Shown: one piece after another, positions 1 through 12,626 of the stretch | Position numbering within the stretch: position 1 is the stretch's first letter | Layout of the letters: each line of letters begins with the position of its first letter | Assembly: GCA_914767715.1 (NCBI GenBank) | Contig: OU612066.1 | Coordinates: forward strand, 13,273,001-13,337,000 | From: Membranipora membranacea | Taxonomy: Eukaryota > Bryozoa > Gymnolaemata > Cheilostomatida > Membraniporidae | Direction of reading: 5' to 3' | DNA: 64,000 nucleotides | Translations under genes and position numbers: made by a program | Notes under the pieces: model-generated | The model's input: the letters and a program-made list of their open reading frames with translations, nothing else | Database searches by the model: none | Told to the model about the DNA's origin: nothing

Positions 1-3000
1 TCCGTTTTACTTGGGGCCACTTTTGCTATAAAAAAACATGCCAAACGGCAGCATCGAAAAATTAAATCTCTGTTGGATTCTTATCGAACTCCGACCAGTT
101 CAGGCTCTTATTGCCCTCATTCAACACGCCCAATATTGGAATGCTCGGATTAACAGGGGGGTCACAACGCTGACTTGAAAATCCAAAAATTATACCAAGG
201 GAGGGTATCATGCTTTTTTTTCGGCCAGATCAAAAAATAGATTTGCTTCTAACTAACCTCATAAGGAGGAGCAACTCCTGCTCATCTCGAATCTCCAGAC
301 CGTTTGGCTCTGCGGCTTTTCGTTCTCCGTCAGCGTCCGTTTTAATTAGGGCCATTTTTGCTATAAAAAAACATGCCAAACAGCAGCATCGAAAAACTAA
401 ATCTCTGTTGGATTCTTATCAAACTCCGACCAGTTCAAGCTCTTATTGCCCTCATTCAACACGCCCAATATTGGAATGCTCGGATTAACAGGGGGGTCAC
501 AACGCTGACTTGAAAATCCAAAAATTATACCAACGGAGGGTATCATGCTTTTTTTTTTGGCCAGATCAAAAAATAGATTTGCTTCTAACTAACCTCATAA
601 GGAGGAGCAACTCCTGCTCATCTCGAATCTGCAGACCGTTTTGCTCTGCGGCTTTTCGTTCTCCGTCAGCGTCCGTTTTAATTAGGGCCACTTTTGCTAT
701 AAAAAAACATGCCAAACGGCAGCATCGAAACAATCAATATCTGTTGGATTCTTATCAAACTCCGACCAGTTCAAGCTCTTATTGCCCTCACTCAACACGC
801 CGAATATTGGAATCTTCGGATTAACAGGGGGGTCACAACGCTGACTTGAAAATCCAAAAATTATACCAAGGGAGGGTATCATGCTTTTTTTTCGGCCAGA
901 TCAAAAAATAGATTTGCTTCTAACTAACCTCATAAGGAGGAGCAACTCCTGCTCATCTCGAAACCGCAGACCGTTTGGCTCTGCGGCTTTTCGTTCTCCG
1001 TCAGCGTCCGTTTTAATTAGGGCCACTTTTGCTATAGAAAAACATGCCAAACGGCAGCATCGAAAAATTAAATCTCTGTTGGATTCTTATCAAACTCCGT
1101 CCAGTTCAAGCTCTTATTGGCCTCATTCAACACGCCGAATATTGGAATCCTCGGATTAACAGGGGGGTCACAACGCTGACTTGAAAATCCAAAAATTATA
1201 CCAAGGGAGGGTATCATGCTCTTTTTTCGGCCAGATCAAAAAATAGATTTACTTCTAACTAACCTCATAAGGAGGAGCAACTCCTGCTCATCTCGAATCT
1301 GCAGACCGTTTGGCTCTGCGGCTTTTCGTTCTCCGTCAGCGTCCGTTTTAATTAGGGCCACTTTTGCTATAAAAAAAAATGCCAAACGGCAGCATCGAAA
1401 AATTAAATCTCTGTTCGATTCTTATCAAACTCCGACCAGTTCAAGCTCTTATTGCCCTCATTCAACACGCCGAATATTGGAATCCTCGGATTAACAGGGG
1501 GGTCACAACGCTGACTTGAAAATCCAAAAATTATACCAACGGAGGGTATCATGCTTTTTTTTTTGGCCAGATCAAAAATAGATCTGCTTCTAACTAACCT
1601 CATAAGGAGGAGCAACTCCTGCTCATCTCGAATCTGCAGACCGTTTGGCTCTGCGGCTTTTCGTTCTCCGTCAGCGTCCGTTTTAATTAGGGCCACTTTT
1701 GCTATAAAAAAACATGCCAAACGGCAGCATCGAAACATTCAATATCTGTTGGATTCTTATCAAACTCCGACCAGTTCAAGCTCTTATTGCCCTCACTCAA
1801 CACGCCGAATATTGGAATCTTCGGATTAACAGGGGGGTCACAACGCTGACTTGAAAATCCAAAAATTATACCAAGGGAGGGTATCATGCTTTTTTTTCGG
1901 CCAGATCAAAAAATAGATTTGCTTCTAACTAACCTCATAAGGAGGAGCAACTCCTGCTCATCTCGAAACCGCAGACCGTTTGGCTCTGCGGCTTTTCGTT
2001 CTCCGTCAGCGTCCGTTTTAATTAGGGCCACTTTTGCTATAAAAAAACATGCCAAACGGCAGCATCGAAAAATTAAATCTCTGTTGGATTCTTATCAAAC
2101 TCCGTCCAGTTCAAGCTCTTATTGGCCTCATTCAACACGCCGAATATTGGAATCCTCGGATTAACAGGGGGGTCATAACGCTGACTTGAAAATCCAAAAA
2201 TTATACCAAGGGAGGGTATCATGCTCTTTTTTCGGCCAGATCAAAAAATAGATTTACTTCTAACTAACCTCATAAGGAGGAGCAACTCCTGTTCATCTCG
2301 AATCTGCAGACCGTTTGGCTCTGCGTCTTTTCGTTTTCCCTCAGCGTCCGTTTTAATTAGGGCCACTTTTGCTATAAAAAAACATGCCAAACGGCAGCAT
2401 CGAAAAATTAAATCTCTGTTGGATTCTTATCAAACTCCGACCTGTTCAAGCTCTTATTGCCCTCATTCAACACGCCGAATATTGGAATCCTCGGATTAAC
2501 AGGGGTGTCACAACGCTGACTTGAAAATCTAAAAATTATACCAAGGGAGGGTATCATGCTTTTTTTTCGGCCAGATCAAAAAATAGATTTGCTTCTAACT
2601 AACCTCATAAGGAGGAGCAACTCCTGCTCATCTGGAATCTGCAGACCGTTTGGCTCTGCGGCTTTTCGTTCTCCATCAGCGTCCGTTTTACTTGGGGCCA
2701 CTTTTGCTATAAAAAAACATGCCAAACGGCAGCATCGAAAAATTAAATCTCTGTTGGATTCTTATCGAACTCCGACCAGTTCAGGCTCTTATTGCCCTCA
2801 TTCAACACGCCCAATATTGGAATGCTCGGATTAACAGGGGGGTCACAACGCTGACTTGAAAATCCAAAAATTATACCAAGGGAGGGTATCATGCTTTTTT
2901 TTCGGCCAGATCAAAAAATAGATTTGCTTCTAACTAACCTCATAAGGAGGAGCAACTCCTGCTCATCTCGAATCTCCAGACCGTTTGGCTCTGCGGCTTT

Positions 3001-4901
3001 TCGTTCTCCGTCAGCGTCCGTTTTAATTAGGGCCACTTTTGCTATAAAAAAACATGCCAAACAGCAGCATCGAAAAACTAAATCTCTGTTGGATTCTTAT
3101 CAAACTCCGACCAGTTCAAGCTCTTATTGCCCTCATTCAACACGCCCAATATTGGAATGCTCGGATTAACAGGGGGGTCACAACGCTGACTTGAAAATCC
3201 AAAAATTATACCAACGGAGGGTATCATGCTTTTTTTTTTGGCCAGATCAAAAAATAGATTTGCTTCTAACTAACCTCATAAGGAGGAGCAACTCCTGCTC
3301 ATCTCGAATCTGCAGACCGTTTTGCTCTGCGGCTTTTCGTTCTCCGTCAGCGTCCGTTTTAATTAGGGCCACTTTTGCTATAAAAAAACATGCCAAACGG
3401 CAGCATCGAAACAATCAATATCTGTTGGATTCTTATCAAACTCCGACCAGTTCAAGCTCTTATTGCCCTCACTCAACACGCCGAATATTGGAATCTTCGG
3501 ATTAACAGGGGGGTCACAACGCTGACTTGAAAATCCAAAAATTATACCAAGGGAGGGTATCATGCTTTTTTTTCGGCCAGATCAAAAAATAGATTTGCTT
3601 CTAACTAACCTCATAAGGAGGAGCAACTCCTGCTCATCTCGAAACCGCAGACCGTTTGGCTCTGCGGCTTTTCGTTCTCCGTCAGCGTCCGTTTTAATTA
3701 GGGCCACTTTTGCTATAAAAAAACATGCCAAACGGCAGCATCGAAAAATTAAATCTCTGTTGGATTCTTATCAAACTCCGTCCAGTTCAAGCTCTTATTG
3801 GCCTCATTCAACACGCCGAATATTGGAATCCTCGGATTAACAGGGGGGTCACAACGCTGACTTGAAAATCCAAAAATTATACCAAGGGAGGGTATCATGC
3901 TCTTTTTTCGGCCAGATCAAAAAATAGATTTACTTCTAACTAACCTCATAAGGAGGAGCAACTCCTGTTCATCTCGAATCTGCAGACCGTTTGGCTCTGC
4001 GGCTTTTCGTTTTCCGTCAGCGTCCGTTTTAATTAGGGCCACTTTTGCTATAAAAAAACATGCCAAACGGCAGCATCGAAAAATTAAATCTCTGTTGGAT
4101 TCTTATCAAACTCCGACCTGTTCAAGCTCTTATTGCCCTCATTCAACACGCCGAATATTGGAATCCTCGGATTAACAGGGGTGTCACAACGCTGACTTGA
4201 AAATCTAAAAATTATACCAAGGGAGGGTATCATGCTTTTTTTTCGGCCAGATCAAAAAATAGATTTGCTTCTAACTAACCTCATAAGGAGGAGCAACTCC
4301 TGCTCATCTGGAATCTGCAGACCGTTTGGCTCTGCCGCTTTTCGTTCTCCATCAGCGTCCGTTTTACTTGGGGCCACTTTTGCTATAAAAAAACATGCCA
4401 AACGGCAGCATCGAAAAATTAAATCTCTGTTGGATTCTTATCGAACTCCGACCAGTTCAGGCTCTTATTGCCCTCATTCAACACGCCCAATATTGGAATG
4501 CTCGGATTAACAGGGGGGTCACAACGCTGACTTGAAAATCCAAAAATTATACCAAGGGAGGGTATCATGCTTTTTTTTAGGCCAGATCAAAAAATAGATT
4601 TGCTTCTAACTAACCTCATAAGGAGGAGCAACTCCTGCTCATCTCGAATCTCCAGACCGTTTGGCTCTGCGGCTTTTCGTTATCCGTCAGCGTCCGTTTT
4701 AATTAGGGCCACTTTTGCTATAAAAAAACATGCCAAACAGCAGCATCGAAAAACTAAATCTCTGTTGGATTCTTATCAAACTCCGACCAGTTCAAGCTTT
4801 TATTGCCCTCATTCAACACGCCCAATATTGGAATGCTCGGATTAACAGGGGGGTCACAACGCTGACTTGAAAATCCAAAAATTATACCAAGGGAGGGTAT
4901 C
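1..4901 (+). repeat. Five-monomer HOR series (A-B-C-D-E)
   Basis: Subtypes recur in order. A has TTTTACTTGGGGCC (1 partial, 2556, 4232). B has TCTCCAGACC and CAGCAGCATC (210, 2891, 4567). C has CCAACGGAGGG before the ATG and CAATATCTGTTGG (545, 1551, 3226). D has CGAAACCGCAGACC (881, 1886, 3562). E follows D (1216, 2221, 3897). 1886-3225 matches 3562-4901 at offset 1676 bp, and 1-1215 matches 2682-3896 at offset 2681 bp. The A-B step is missing between 1216 and 1551, so the series is interrupted there. Confidence 0.85.
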
Positions 4902-7900
4902 ATGTTTTTTTTCGGCCAGATCAAAAAATAGATTTGCCTCTATCTAACCTCATAAGGAGAAGCAACTCCTGCTCATCTCGAATCTGCAGACCGTTTGGCT
5001 CTGCGGCTTTTCGTTCTCCGTCAGCGTCCGTTTTAATTAGGGCCACTTTTGCTATAAAAAACATGCCAAACGGCAGCATCGAAAAATTAAATCTCTGTTG
5101 GATTCTTATCAAACTCCGACCAGTTCAAGCTCTTATTGCCCTCATTCAACACGCCGAATATTGGAATGCTCGGATTAACAGGGGGGTCACAACGCTGACT
5201 TGAAAATCCAAAAATTATACCAAGGGAGGGTATCATGCATTTTTTTCGGCCAGATCAAAAATAGATTTGCTTCTAACTAACCTCATAAGGAGGAGCAACT
5301 CCTGCTCATCTCGAATCTGCAGACCGTTTGGCTCTGCGCCTTTTCGTTCTCCGTCAGCGTCCGTTTTAATTAGGGCCACTTTTGCTATAAAAAAACATGC
5401 CAAACGGCAGCATCGAAATATTAAATCTCTGTTGGATTCTTATCAAACTCCGACCAGTTCAAGCTCTTATTGCCCTCATTCAACACGCCGAATATTGGAA
5501 TCCTCGGATTAACAGGGGGGTCACAACGCTGACTTGACAATCCAAAAATTATACCAAGGGAGGGTATCATGCTTTTTTTTCGGCCAGATCAAAAAATAGA
5601 TTTGCTTCTAACTAACCTCATAAGGAGGAGTAACTCCTGTTCATCTCGAATCTGCAGACCGTTTGGCTCTGCGGCTTTTCGTTCTCCGTCAGCGTCCGTT
5701 TTAATTAGGGCCACTTTTGCTATAAAAAACATGCCAAACGGCAGCATCGAAAAATTAATTCTCTGTTGGATTGTTATCAAACTCCGACCAGTTCAAGCTG
5801 TTATTGCCCTCATTCAACACGCCGAATATTTGAATGCTCGGATTAACAGGGGGGTCACAACGCTGACTTGAAAATCCAAAAATTAAACCAAGGGAGGGTA
5901 TCATGCTTTTTTTTCGGCCAGATCAAAAAATAGATTTGCTTCTAACTAACCTCATAAGGAGGAGCAACTCCTGCTCATCTCGAATCTGCAGACCGTTTGG
6001 CTCTGCGGCTTTTCGTTCTCCGTCAGCGTCCGTTTTAATTAGGGCCACTTTTGCTATAAAAAAAAATGCCAAACGGCAGCATCGAAAAATTAAATCTCTG
6101 TTCGATTCTTATCAAACTCCGACCAGTTCAAGCTCTTATTGCCCTCATTCAACACGCCGAATATTGGAATCCTCGGATTAACAGGGGGGTCACAACGCTG
6201 ACTTGAAAATCCAAAAATTATACCAACGGAGGGTATCATGCTTTTTTTTTTGGCCAGATCAAAAAATAGATTTGCTTCTAACTAACCTCATAAGGAGGAG
6301 CAACTCCTGCTCATCTCGAATCTGCAGACCGTTTGGCTCTGCGGCTTTTCGTTCTCCGTCAGCGTCCGTTTTAATTAGGGCCACTTTTGCTATAAAAAAA
6401 CATGCCAAACGGCAGCATCGAAACATTCAATATCTGTTGAATTCTTATCAAACTCGGACCAGTTCAAGCTCTTATTGCCCTCACTCAACACGCCGAATAT
6501 TGGAATCTTCGGATTAACAGGGGGGTCACAACGCTGACTTGAAAATCCAAAAATTATACCAAGGGAGGGTATCATGCTTTTTTTTCGGCCAGATCAAAAA
6601 ATAGATTTGCTTCTAACTAACCTCATAAGGAGGAGCAACTCCTGCTCATCTCGAAACCGCAGACCGTTTGGCTCTGCGGCTTTTCGTTCTCCGTCAGCGT
6701 CCGTTTTAATTAGGGCCACTTTTGCTATAAAAAAACATGCCAAACGGCAGCATCGAAAAATTAAATCTCTGTTGGATTCTTATCAAACTCCGACCAGTTC
6801 AGATTTTATTGCCCTCATTCAACACGCCGAATATTGGAATCCTCGGATTAACAGCGGGGTCACAACGCTGACTTGAAAATCCAAAAATTATACCAAGGGA
6901 GGGTATCATGCTTTTTTTTCGGCCAGATCAAAAAATAGACTTGCTTCTAACTAACCTCATAAGGAGGAGCAAGTCCTGCTTATCTCGAATCTGCAGACCG
7001 TTTGGCTCTGCGGATTTTCGTTCTCCGTCAGCGTCCGTTTTAATTAGGGCCACCTTTGCTATAAAAAAACATGCCAAACGGCAGCATCGAAAAATTAAAT
7101 CTCTGTTGGATTCTTATCAAACTCCGACCAGTTCAAGCTCTTATTGCCCTCATTCAACACCCCGAATATTGGAATCCTCGGATTAACAGGGGGGTCACGA
7201 CGCTGACTTGAAAATCCAAAAATTATACCAAGGGAGGGTATCATGCTCTTTTTTCGGCCGGATCAAAAAACAGATTTGCTTCTAGCTAACCTCATAAGGA
7301 GGAGCAACTCCTGCTCATCTCGAATCTGCAGACCGTTTTGCTCTGCGGCTTTTCGTTCTCCGTCAGCGTCCGTTTTAATTAGGGCCACTTTTGCTATAAA
7401 AAAACATTCTAAACGGCAGCATCGAAAAATTAAATCTCTGTTGGATTCTTATCAAACTTTGACCAGTTCAAGCTCTTATTGCCCTCATTCAACACCCCGA
7501 ATATTGGAATCCTCGGATTAACAGGGGGGTCACAACGCTGACTTGAAAATCCAAAAATTATACCAAGGGAGGGTATCATGCTTTTTTTTCGGCCAGATCA
7601 AAATATAGATTTGCTTCTAACTAACCTCATAAGGAGCAGCAACTCCTGCTTATCTCGAATCTGCAGACCGTTTGGCTCTGCGGCTTTTCGTTCTCCGTCA
7701 GCGTCCGTTTTAATTAGGGCCACTTTTGTTATTAAAAAACATGCCAGACGGCAGCATCGAGAAATTAAATCTCTGTTGGATTCTTATCAAACTCCGACCA
7801 GTTCAAGCTCTTATTGCCCTCATTCAACACGCCGAATATTGGAATCCTCGGATTAACAGGGGGGTCACAACGCTGACTTGAAAATCCAAAAATTATACCA

Positions 7901-9130
7901 AGGGAGGGTATCATGCGTTTTTTTCGGCCAGATCAAAAAATAGATTTGCTTCTAACTAACCTCATAAGGAGGAGCAACTGCTGCTCATCTCGAATCTGCA
8001 GACCCTTTTGCTCTGCGGCTTTTCGTTCTCCGTCAGCGTCCGTTTTAATTAGGGCCACTTTTGCTATAAAAAAACATGCCAAACGGCGGCATCGAAAAAT
8101 TAAATCTCTGTTGGATTCTTATCAAACTCCGACCAGTTCAAGCTCTTATTGCCCTCATTCAACACGCAGAATATTGGAATCCTCGGATTAACAGGGGGGT
8201 CACAGCACTGACTTGAAAATCCAAAAATTATACCAAGGGAGGGTATCATGCTTTTTTTTCGGCCAGATCAAAAAATAGATTTGCTTCTAACTAACCTCAT
8301 AAGGAGGAGCAACTCCTGCTCATCTCGAATCTGCAGACCGTTTGGCTCTGCGGCTTTTCGTTCTCCATCAGTGTCCGTTTTAATTAGGGCCACTTTTGCT
8401 ATAACAAAACATGCCAAACGGCAGCATCGAAAAATTAAATCTCTGTTGGATTCTTATCAAACTTCGACCAGTTTAAGCTGTTATTGCCCTCAGTCAACAC
8501 GCCGAATATTGGAATCCTCGGATAAACAGGGGGGTCACAACGCTGACTTGAAAATCCAAAAATTATACCAAGGGAGGGTATCATGCTTTTTTTTCGGCCA
8601 GATCAAAAAATATAACTACTTCTAACTAACCTCATAAGGAGGAGCAACTCCTGCTCATCTCGAATCTGCAGACCGTTTGGCTCTGCGGCATTTCGTTCTC
8701 CGTCAGCGTCCGTTTTAATTAGGGCCACTTTTGCTATAAAAAAACATGCCAAACGGCAGCATCGAAAAATTAAATCTCTGTTGGATTCTTATCAAACTCC
8801 GACCAGTTCAAGCTCTTATTGCCCTCATTCAACACGCAGAATATTGGAATCCTCAGATTAACAGGGGGGTCACAGCGCTGACTTGAAAATCCAAAAATTA
8901 TACCAAGGGAGGGTATCATGCTTTTTTTTCGGCCAGATCAAAAAGTAGATTTGCTTCTAACTAACCTCATAAGGAGGAGCAACTCCTGCTCATCTCGAAT
9001 CTGCAGACCGTTTGGCTCCGCGGCTTTTCGTTCTCCATCAGCGTCCGTTTTAATTAGGGCCACTTTTGCTATAAAAAAACATGCCAAACGGCAGCATCGA
9101 AAAATTAAATCTCTGTTGGATTCTTATCAA
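4902..9130 (+). repeat. Diverged monomer run with a terminal 670-bp dimer repeat
   Basis: Monomers 4902, 5235, 5569, 5903, 6238, 6574, 6908, 7243, 7578, 7913, 8248, 8583 and 8918 carry many private substitutions, more than the blocks to the right. At the end, 7913+8248 pairs with 8583+8918 at offset 670. The first of each pair has CACGCAGAATATTGG and a changed CACAGC end; the second has CTTCGACCAGTTTAAGC and GGATAAACAGG, whose lost TAA stop lengthens the plus-strand ORF. Greater divergence suggests slower homogenisation here. Confidence 0.75.
5903..6907 (+). repeat. Three-monomer E-C-D segment, copy of 1216-2220
   Basis: Monomers 5903, 6238 and 6574 match 1216, 1551 and 1886 in order, at offset 4687-4688 bp. 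They share CTATAAAAAAAAATGCC with CTGTTCGATTC in the first, the CCAACGGAGGG leader with CAATATCTGTTG in the second, and CGAAACCGCAG in the third. Differences are scattered substitutions, such as the Gln-Thr-Arg codon change in 6238. It is an outlying copy of the first HOR family. Confidence 0.8.
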
Positions 9131-9587
9131 ACTTCGACCAGTTTAAGCTCTTATTGCCCTCATTCAACACGCCGAATATTGGAATCATCGGATAAACAGG
9201 GGGGTCACAACGCTGACTTGAAGATCCAAAAATTATACCAAGGGAGGGTATCATGTTTTTTTTTCGGCCAGATCAAAAAATACATTTGCTTCTAACTAAC
9301 CTCATAAGGAGGAGCAACTCCTGCTCATCTCGAATCTGCAGACCGTTTGGCTCTGCGGCTTTTCGTTCTCCGTCAGCGTCCGTTTTAATTAGGGCCACTT
9401 TTGCTATAAAAAAACACGCCAAATGGCAGCATCGAAAAATTAAATCTCTGTCGGATTCTTATCAAACTCCGACCAGTTCAAGCCCTTATTGCCCTCATTC
9501 AACACGCCGAATATTGGAATCCTCGGATTAACAGGGGGGTCACAACGCTGACTTGAAAATCCTAAAATTATACCAAGGTAGGGTATC

Positions 9588-10081
9588 ATGCTTTTTTTTC
9601 GGCCAGATCAAAATATAGATTTGCTTCTAACTAACCTCATAAGGAGGAGCAACTCCTGTTCATCTCGAATCTGCAGACCGTTTGGCTCTGCGGCTTTTCG
9701 TTCTCCGTCAGCGTCCGTTTTAATTAGGGCCACTTTTGCTATAAAAAAACATGCCAAACGGCAGCATCGAAAAATAAATCTACTTCTAACTAACCTCATA
9801 AGGAGGAGCAACTCCTGCTCATCTCGAATCTGCAGACCGTTTGGCTCTGCGGCATTTCGTTCTCCGTCAGCGTCCGTTTTAATTAGGGCCACTTTTGCTA
9901 TAAAAAAACATGCCAAACGGCAGCATCGAAAAATTAAATCTCTGTTGGATTCTTATCAAACTCCGACCAGTCCAAGCTCTTATTGCCCTCATTCAACACG
10001 CCGAATATTGGAATCCTCGGATTAACAAGGGGGTCACAACGCTGACTTGAAAATCCAAAAATTATACCAAGGGAGGGTATC
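9588..10081 (+). repeat. 494-bp unit: truncated monomer fused to a full one
   Basis: The monomer starting at 9588 runs normally to GCAGCATCGAAAAAT (about 9775) and then jumps to the CTTCTAACTAACCTC region near the start of the next unit. This leaves a unit of about 159 bp and lacks about 176 bp. The junction falls where the monomer has two similar stretches 159 bp apart, ATCAAAAAATAGATTT and ATCGAAAAATTAAATC, so it looks like recombination at short homology. It incidentally joins two ORF copies into 145 codons. The same unit recurs at 11087-11580. Confidence 0.85.
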
Positions 10082-10251
10082 ATGGTTTTTTTTCGGCCAG
10101 ACCAAAAAATAGATTTGCTTCTAACTAACCTCATAAGGAGGAGCAACTCCTGCTCATCTCGAATCTGCAGACCGTTTGGCTCTGCGGATTTTCGTTCTCC
10201 GTCAGCGTCCGTTTTAATTAGGGCCACTTTTGCTATAAAAAAACATGCCAA
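9934..10251 (-). other. Antisense ORF covering almost a whole monomer
   Basis: On the minus strand a 105-codon frame spans nearly one unit because the usual TGA after the Lys-Ser-Ile-Phe stretch is TGG here (monomer 10082). A sister case is 1403-1738, 111 codons, opened by a one-base indel. The composition (mixed charge, Leu-rich stretch EQELLLLMRLVR) looks more like an ordinary protein than the Ser/Arg-rich plus-strand reading. It may be a relic of the sequence from which the satellite arose, or chance. The consensus monomer carries in-frame stops, so no intact repeated gene exists. Confidence 0.2.
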
Positions 10252-10629
10252 ACGGCAGCATCGAAAAATTAAATCTCTGTTGGATTCTTATCAAACTCCG
10301 ACCAGTTCAAGCTCTTATTGCCCTCATTCAACACGCCGAATATTGGAATCCTCGGATTAACAGGGGGGTCACAACGCTGACTTGAAAGTCCAAAAATTAT
10401 ACCAAGGGAGGGTATCATACTTTTTTTTCGGCCAGATCAAAAAATAGATTTGCTTCTAACTAACCTCATAAGGAGGAGCAACTCCTGCTCATCTCGAATC
10501 TGCAGACCGTTTTGCTCTGCGGCTTTTTTTTCTCCGTCAGCGTCCGTTTTAATTAGGGCCACTTTTGCTATAAAAAAACATGCCAAACGGCAGCATCGAA
10601 AAATTAAATCTCTGTTGGATTCTTATCAA

Positions 10630-12128
10630 ACTTCGACCAGTTTAAGCTCTTATTGCCCCCATTCAACACGCCGAATATTGGAATCATCGGATAAACAGGG
10701 GGGTCACAACGCTGACTTGAAGATCCAAAAATTATACCAAGGGAGGGTATCATGTTTTTTTTTCGGCCAGATCAAAAAATACATTTGCTTCTAACTAACC
10801 TCATAAGGAGGAGCAACTCCTGCTCATCTCGAATCTGCAGACCGTTTGGCTCTGCGGCTTTTCGTTCTCCGTCAGCGTCCGTTTTAATTAGGGCCACTTT
10901 TGCTATAAAAAAACACGCCAAATGGCAGCATCGAAAAATTAAATCTCTGTCGGATTCTTATCAAACTCCGACCAGTTCAAGCCCTTATTGCCCTCATTCA
11001 ACACGCCGAATATTGGAATCCTCGGATTAACAGGGGGGTCACAACGCTGACTTGAAAATCCTAAAATTATACCAAGGTAGGGTATCATGCTTTTTTTTCG
11101 GCCAGATCAAAATATAGATTTGCTTCTAACTAACCTCATAAGGAGGAGCAACTCCTGTTCATCTCGAATCTGCAGACCGTTTGGCTCTGCGGCTTTTCGT
11201 TCTCCGTCAGCGTCCGTTTTAATTAGGGCCACTTTTGCTATAAAAAAACATGCCAAACGGCAGCATCGAAAAATAAATCTACTTCTAACTAACCTCATAA
11301 GGAGGAGCAACTCCTGCTCATCTCGAATCTGCAGACCGTTTGGCTCTGCGGCATTTCGTTCTCCGTCAGCGTCCGTTTTAATTAGGGCCACTTTTGCTAT
11401 AAAAAAACATGCCAAACGGCAGCATCGAAAAATTAAATCTCTGTTGGATTCTTATCAAACTCCGACCAGTCCAAGCTCTTATTGCCCTCATTCAACACGC
11501 CGAATATTGGAATCCTCGGATTAACAAGGGGGTCACAACGCTGACTTGAAAATCCAAAAATTATACCAAGGGAGGGTATCATGGTTTTTTTTCGGCCAGA
11601 CCAAAAAATAGAATTGCTTCTAACTAACCTCATAAGGAGGAGCAACTCCTGCTCATCTCGAATCTGCAGACCGTTTGGCTCTGCGGATTTTCGTTCTCCG
11701 TCAGCGTCCGTTTTAATTAGGGCCACTTTTGCTATAAAAAAACATGCCAAACGGCAGCATCGAAAAATTAAATCTCTGTTGGATTCTTATCAAACTCCGA
11801 CCAGTTCAAGCTCTTATTGCCCTCATTCAACACGCCGAATATTGGAATCCTCGGATTAACAGGGGGGTCACAACGCTGACTTGAAAATCCAAAAATTATA
11901 CCAAGGGAGGGTATCATACTTTTTTTTCGGCCAGATCAAAAAATAGATTTGCTTCTAACTAACCTCATAATGAGGAGCAACTCCTGCTCATCTCGAATCT
12001 GCAGACCGTTTTGCTCTGCGGCTTTTTTTTCTCCGTCAGCGTCCGTTTTAATTAGGGCCACTTTTGCTATAAAAAAACATGCCAAACGGCAGCATCGAAA
12101 AATTAAATCTCTGTTGGATTCTTATCAA
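10630..12128 (+). repeat. 1499-bp HOR, copy 2
   Basis: Tandem second copy of 9131-10629. Monomer 10416 is a chimera: its first half (CATACTTTTTTTTCGG, CGGCTTTTTTTTCTCC) matches monomer 11915, and its second half matches monomer 8918. That is the expected junction of an unequal exchange. The copies differ by only a few bases, such as CCCTCATT/CCCCCATT at the boundary, AAAATAGATTT/AAAATAGAATT, and CATAAGGAGG/CATAATGAGG. Confidence 0.9.
11087..11580 (+). repeat. 494-bp unit, second copy of the truncated-monomer fusion
   Basis: Identical in structure to 9588-10081 and carried inside the second 1499-bp HOR copy, showing that the truncation arose once and was then amplified with its neighbours. 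Confidence 0.85.
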
Positions 12129-12626
12129 ACTCCGACCAGTTTAAGCTCTTATTGCCCTCATTCAACACGCAGAATATTGAAATCCTCGGATTAACAGGGG
12201 GGTCACAACGCTGACTTGAAAATCCAAAAATTATACCAAGGGAGGGTATCATGTTTTTTTTTCGGCCAGATCAAAAAATACATTTGCTTCTAACTAACCT
12301 CATAAGGAGGAGCAACTCCTGCTCATCTCGAACCTGCACACAGTTTGGCTCTGCGGCTTTTCGTTCTCCGTCAGCGTCCGTTTTAATTAGGGCCACTTTT
12401 GCTATACAAAAACATGCCAAACGGCAGCATCGAAAAATTAAATCTCTGTTGGATTCTTATCAAACTCCGACCAGTTCAAGCTCTTCTTGCCCTCATTCAA
12501 CACGCCGAATATTGGAATCCTCGGATTAACAGGGGGGTCACAACGCTGACTTGAAAATCCAAAAATTATACCAAGGGAGGGTATCATGCTTTTTTTTCGG
12601 CCAGATCAAATAATAGATTTTCTTCA
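12129..12626 (+). repeat. Transition monomers between two HOR families
   Basis: The end of monomer 11915, monomer 12251 and the start of monomer 12586. 12251 combines an ATACATTTGC start, also seen at 9253 and 10752, with TCGAACCTGCACACAG and CTATACAAAAAC, features of the 13-monomer family to the right. It is therefore a mosaic at the border. Confidence 0.7.

Larger units (their letters stand above)
9131..10629 (+). repeat. 1499-bp HOR, copy 1
   Basis: Matches 10630-12128 at a constant offset of 1499 bp. Shared private changes include AACACGCCAAATGGC (9413, 10912), GTCGGATTC, CCTAAAATTATACCAAGGTAGGG (9561, 11060), the recombined short unit, and CATGGTTTTTTTTCGGCCAGACC. The length equals four monomers plus about 159 bp. 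The left boundary lies inside monomer 8918, where copy-specific sequence begins with ACTTCGACCAGTTTAAGC. Confidence 0.9.

Noticed and set aside
9588-10025. 145-codon gene with internal duplication
   Set aside because: It is the ordinary monomer ORF fused across a recombination junction; its duplicate at 11087-11524 is part of the 1499-bp HOR.
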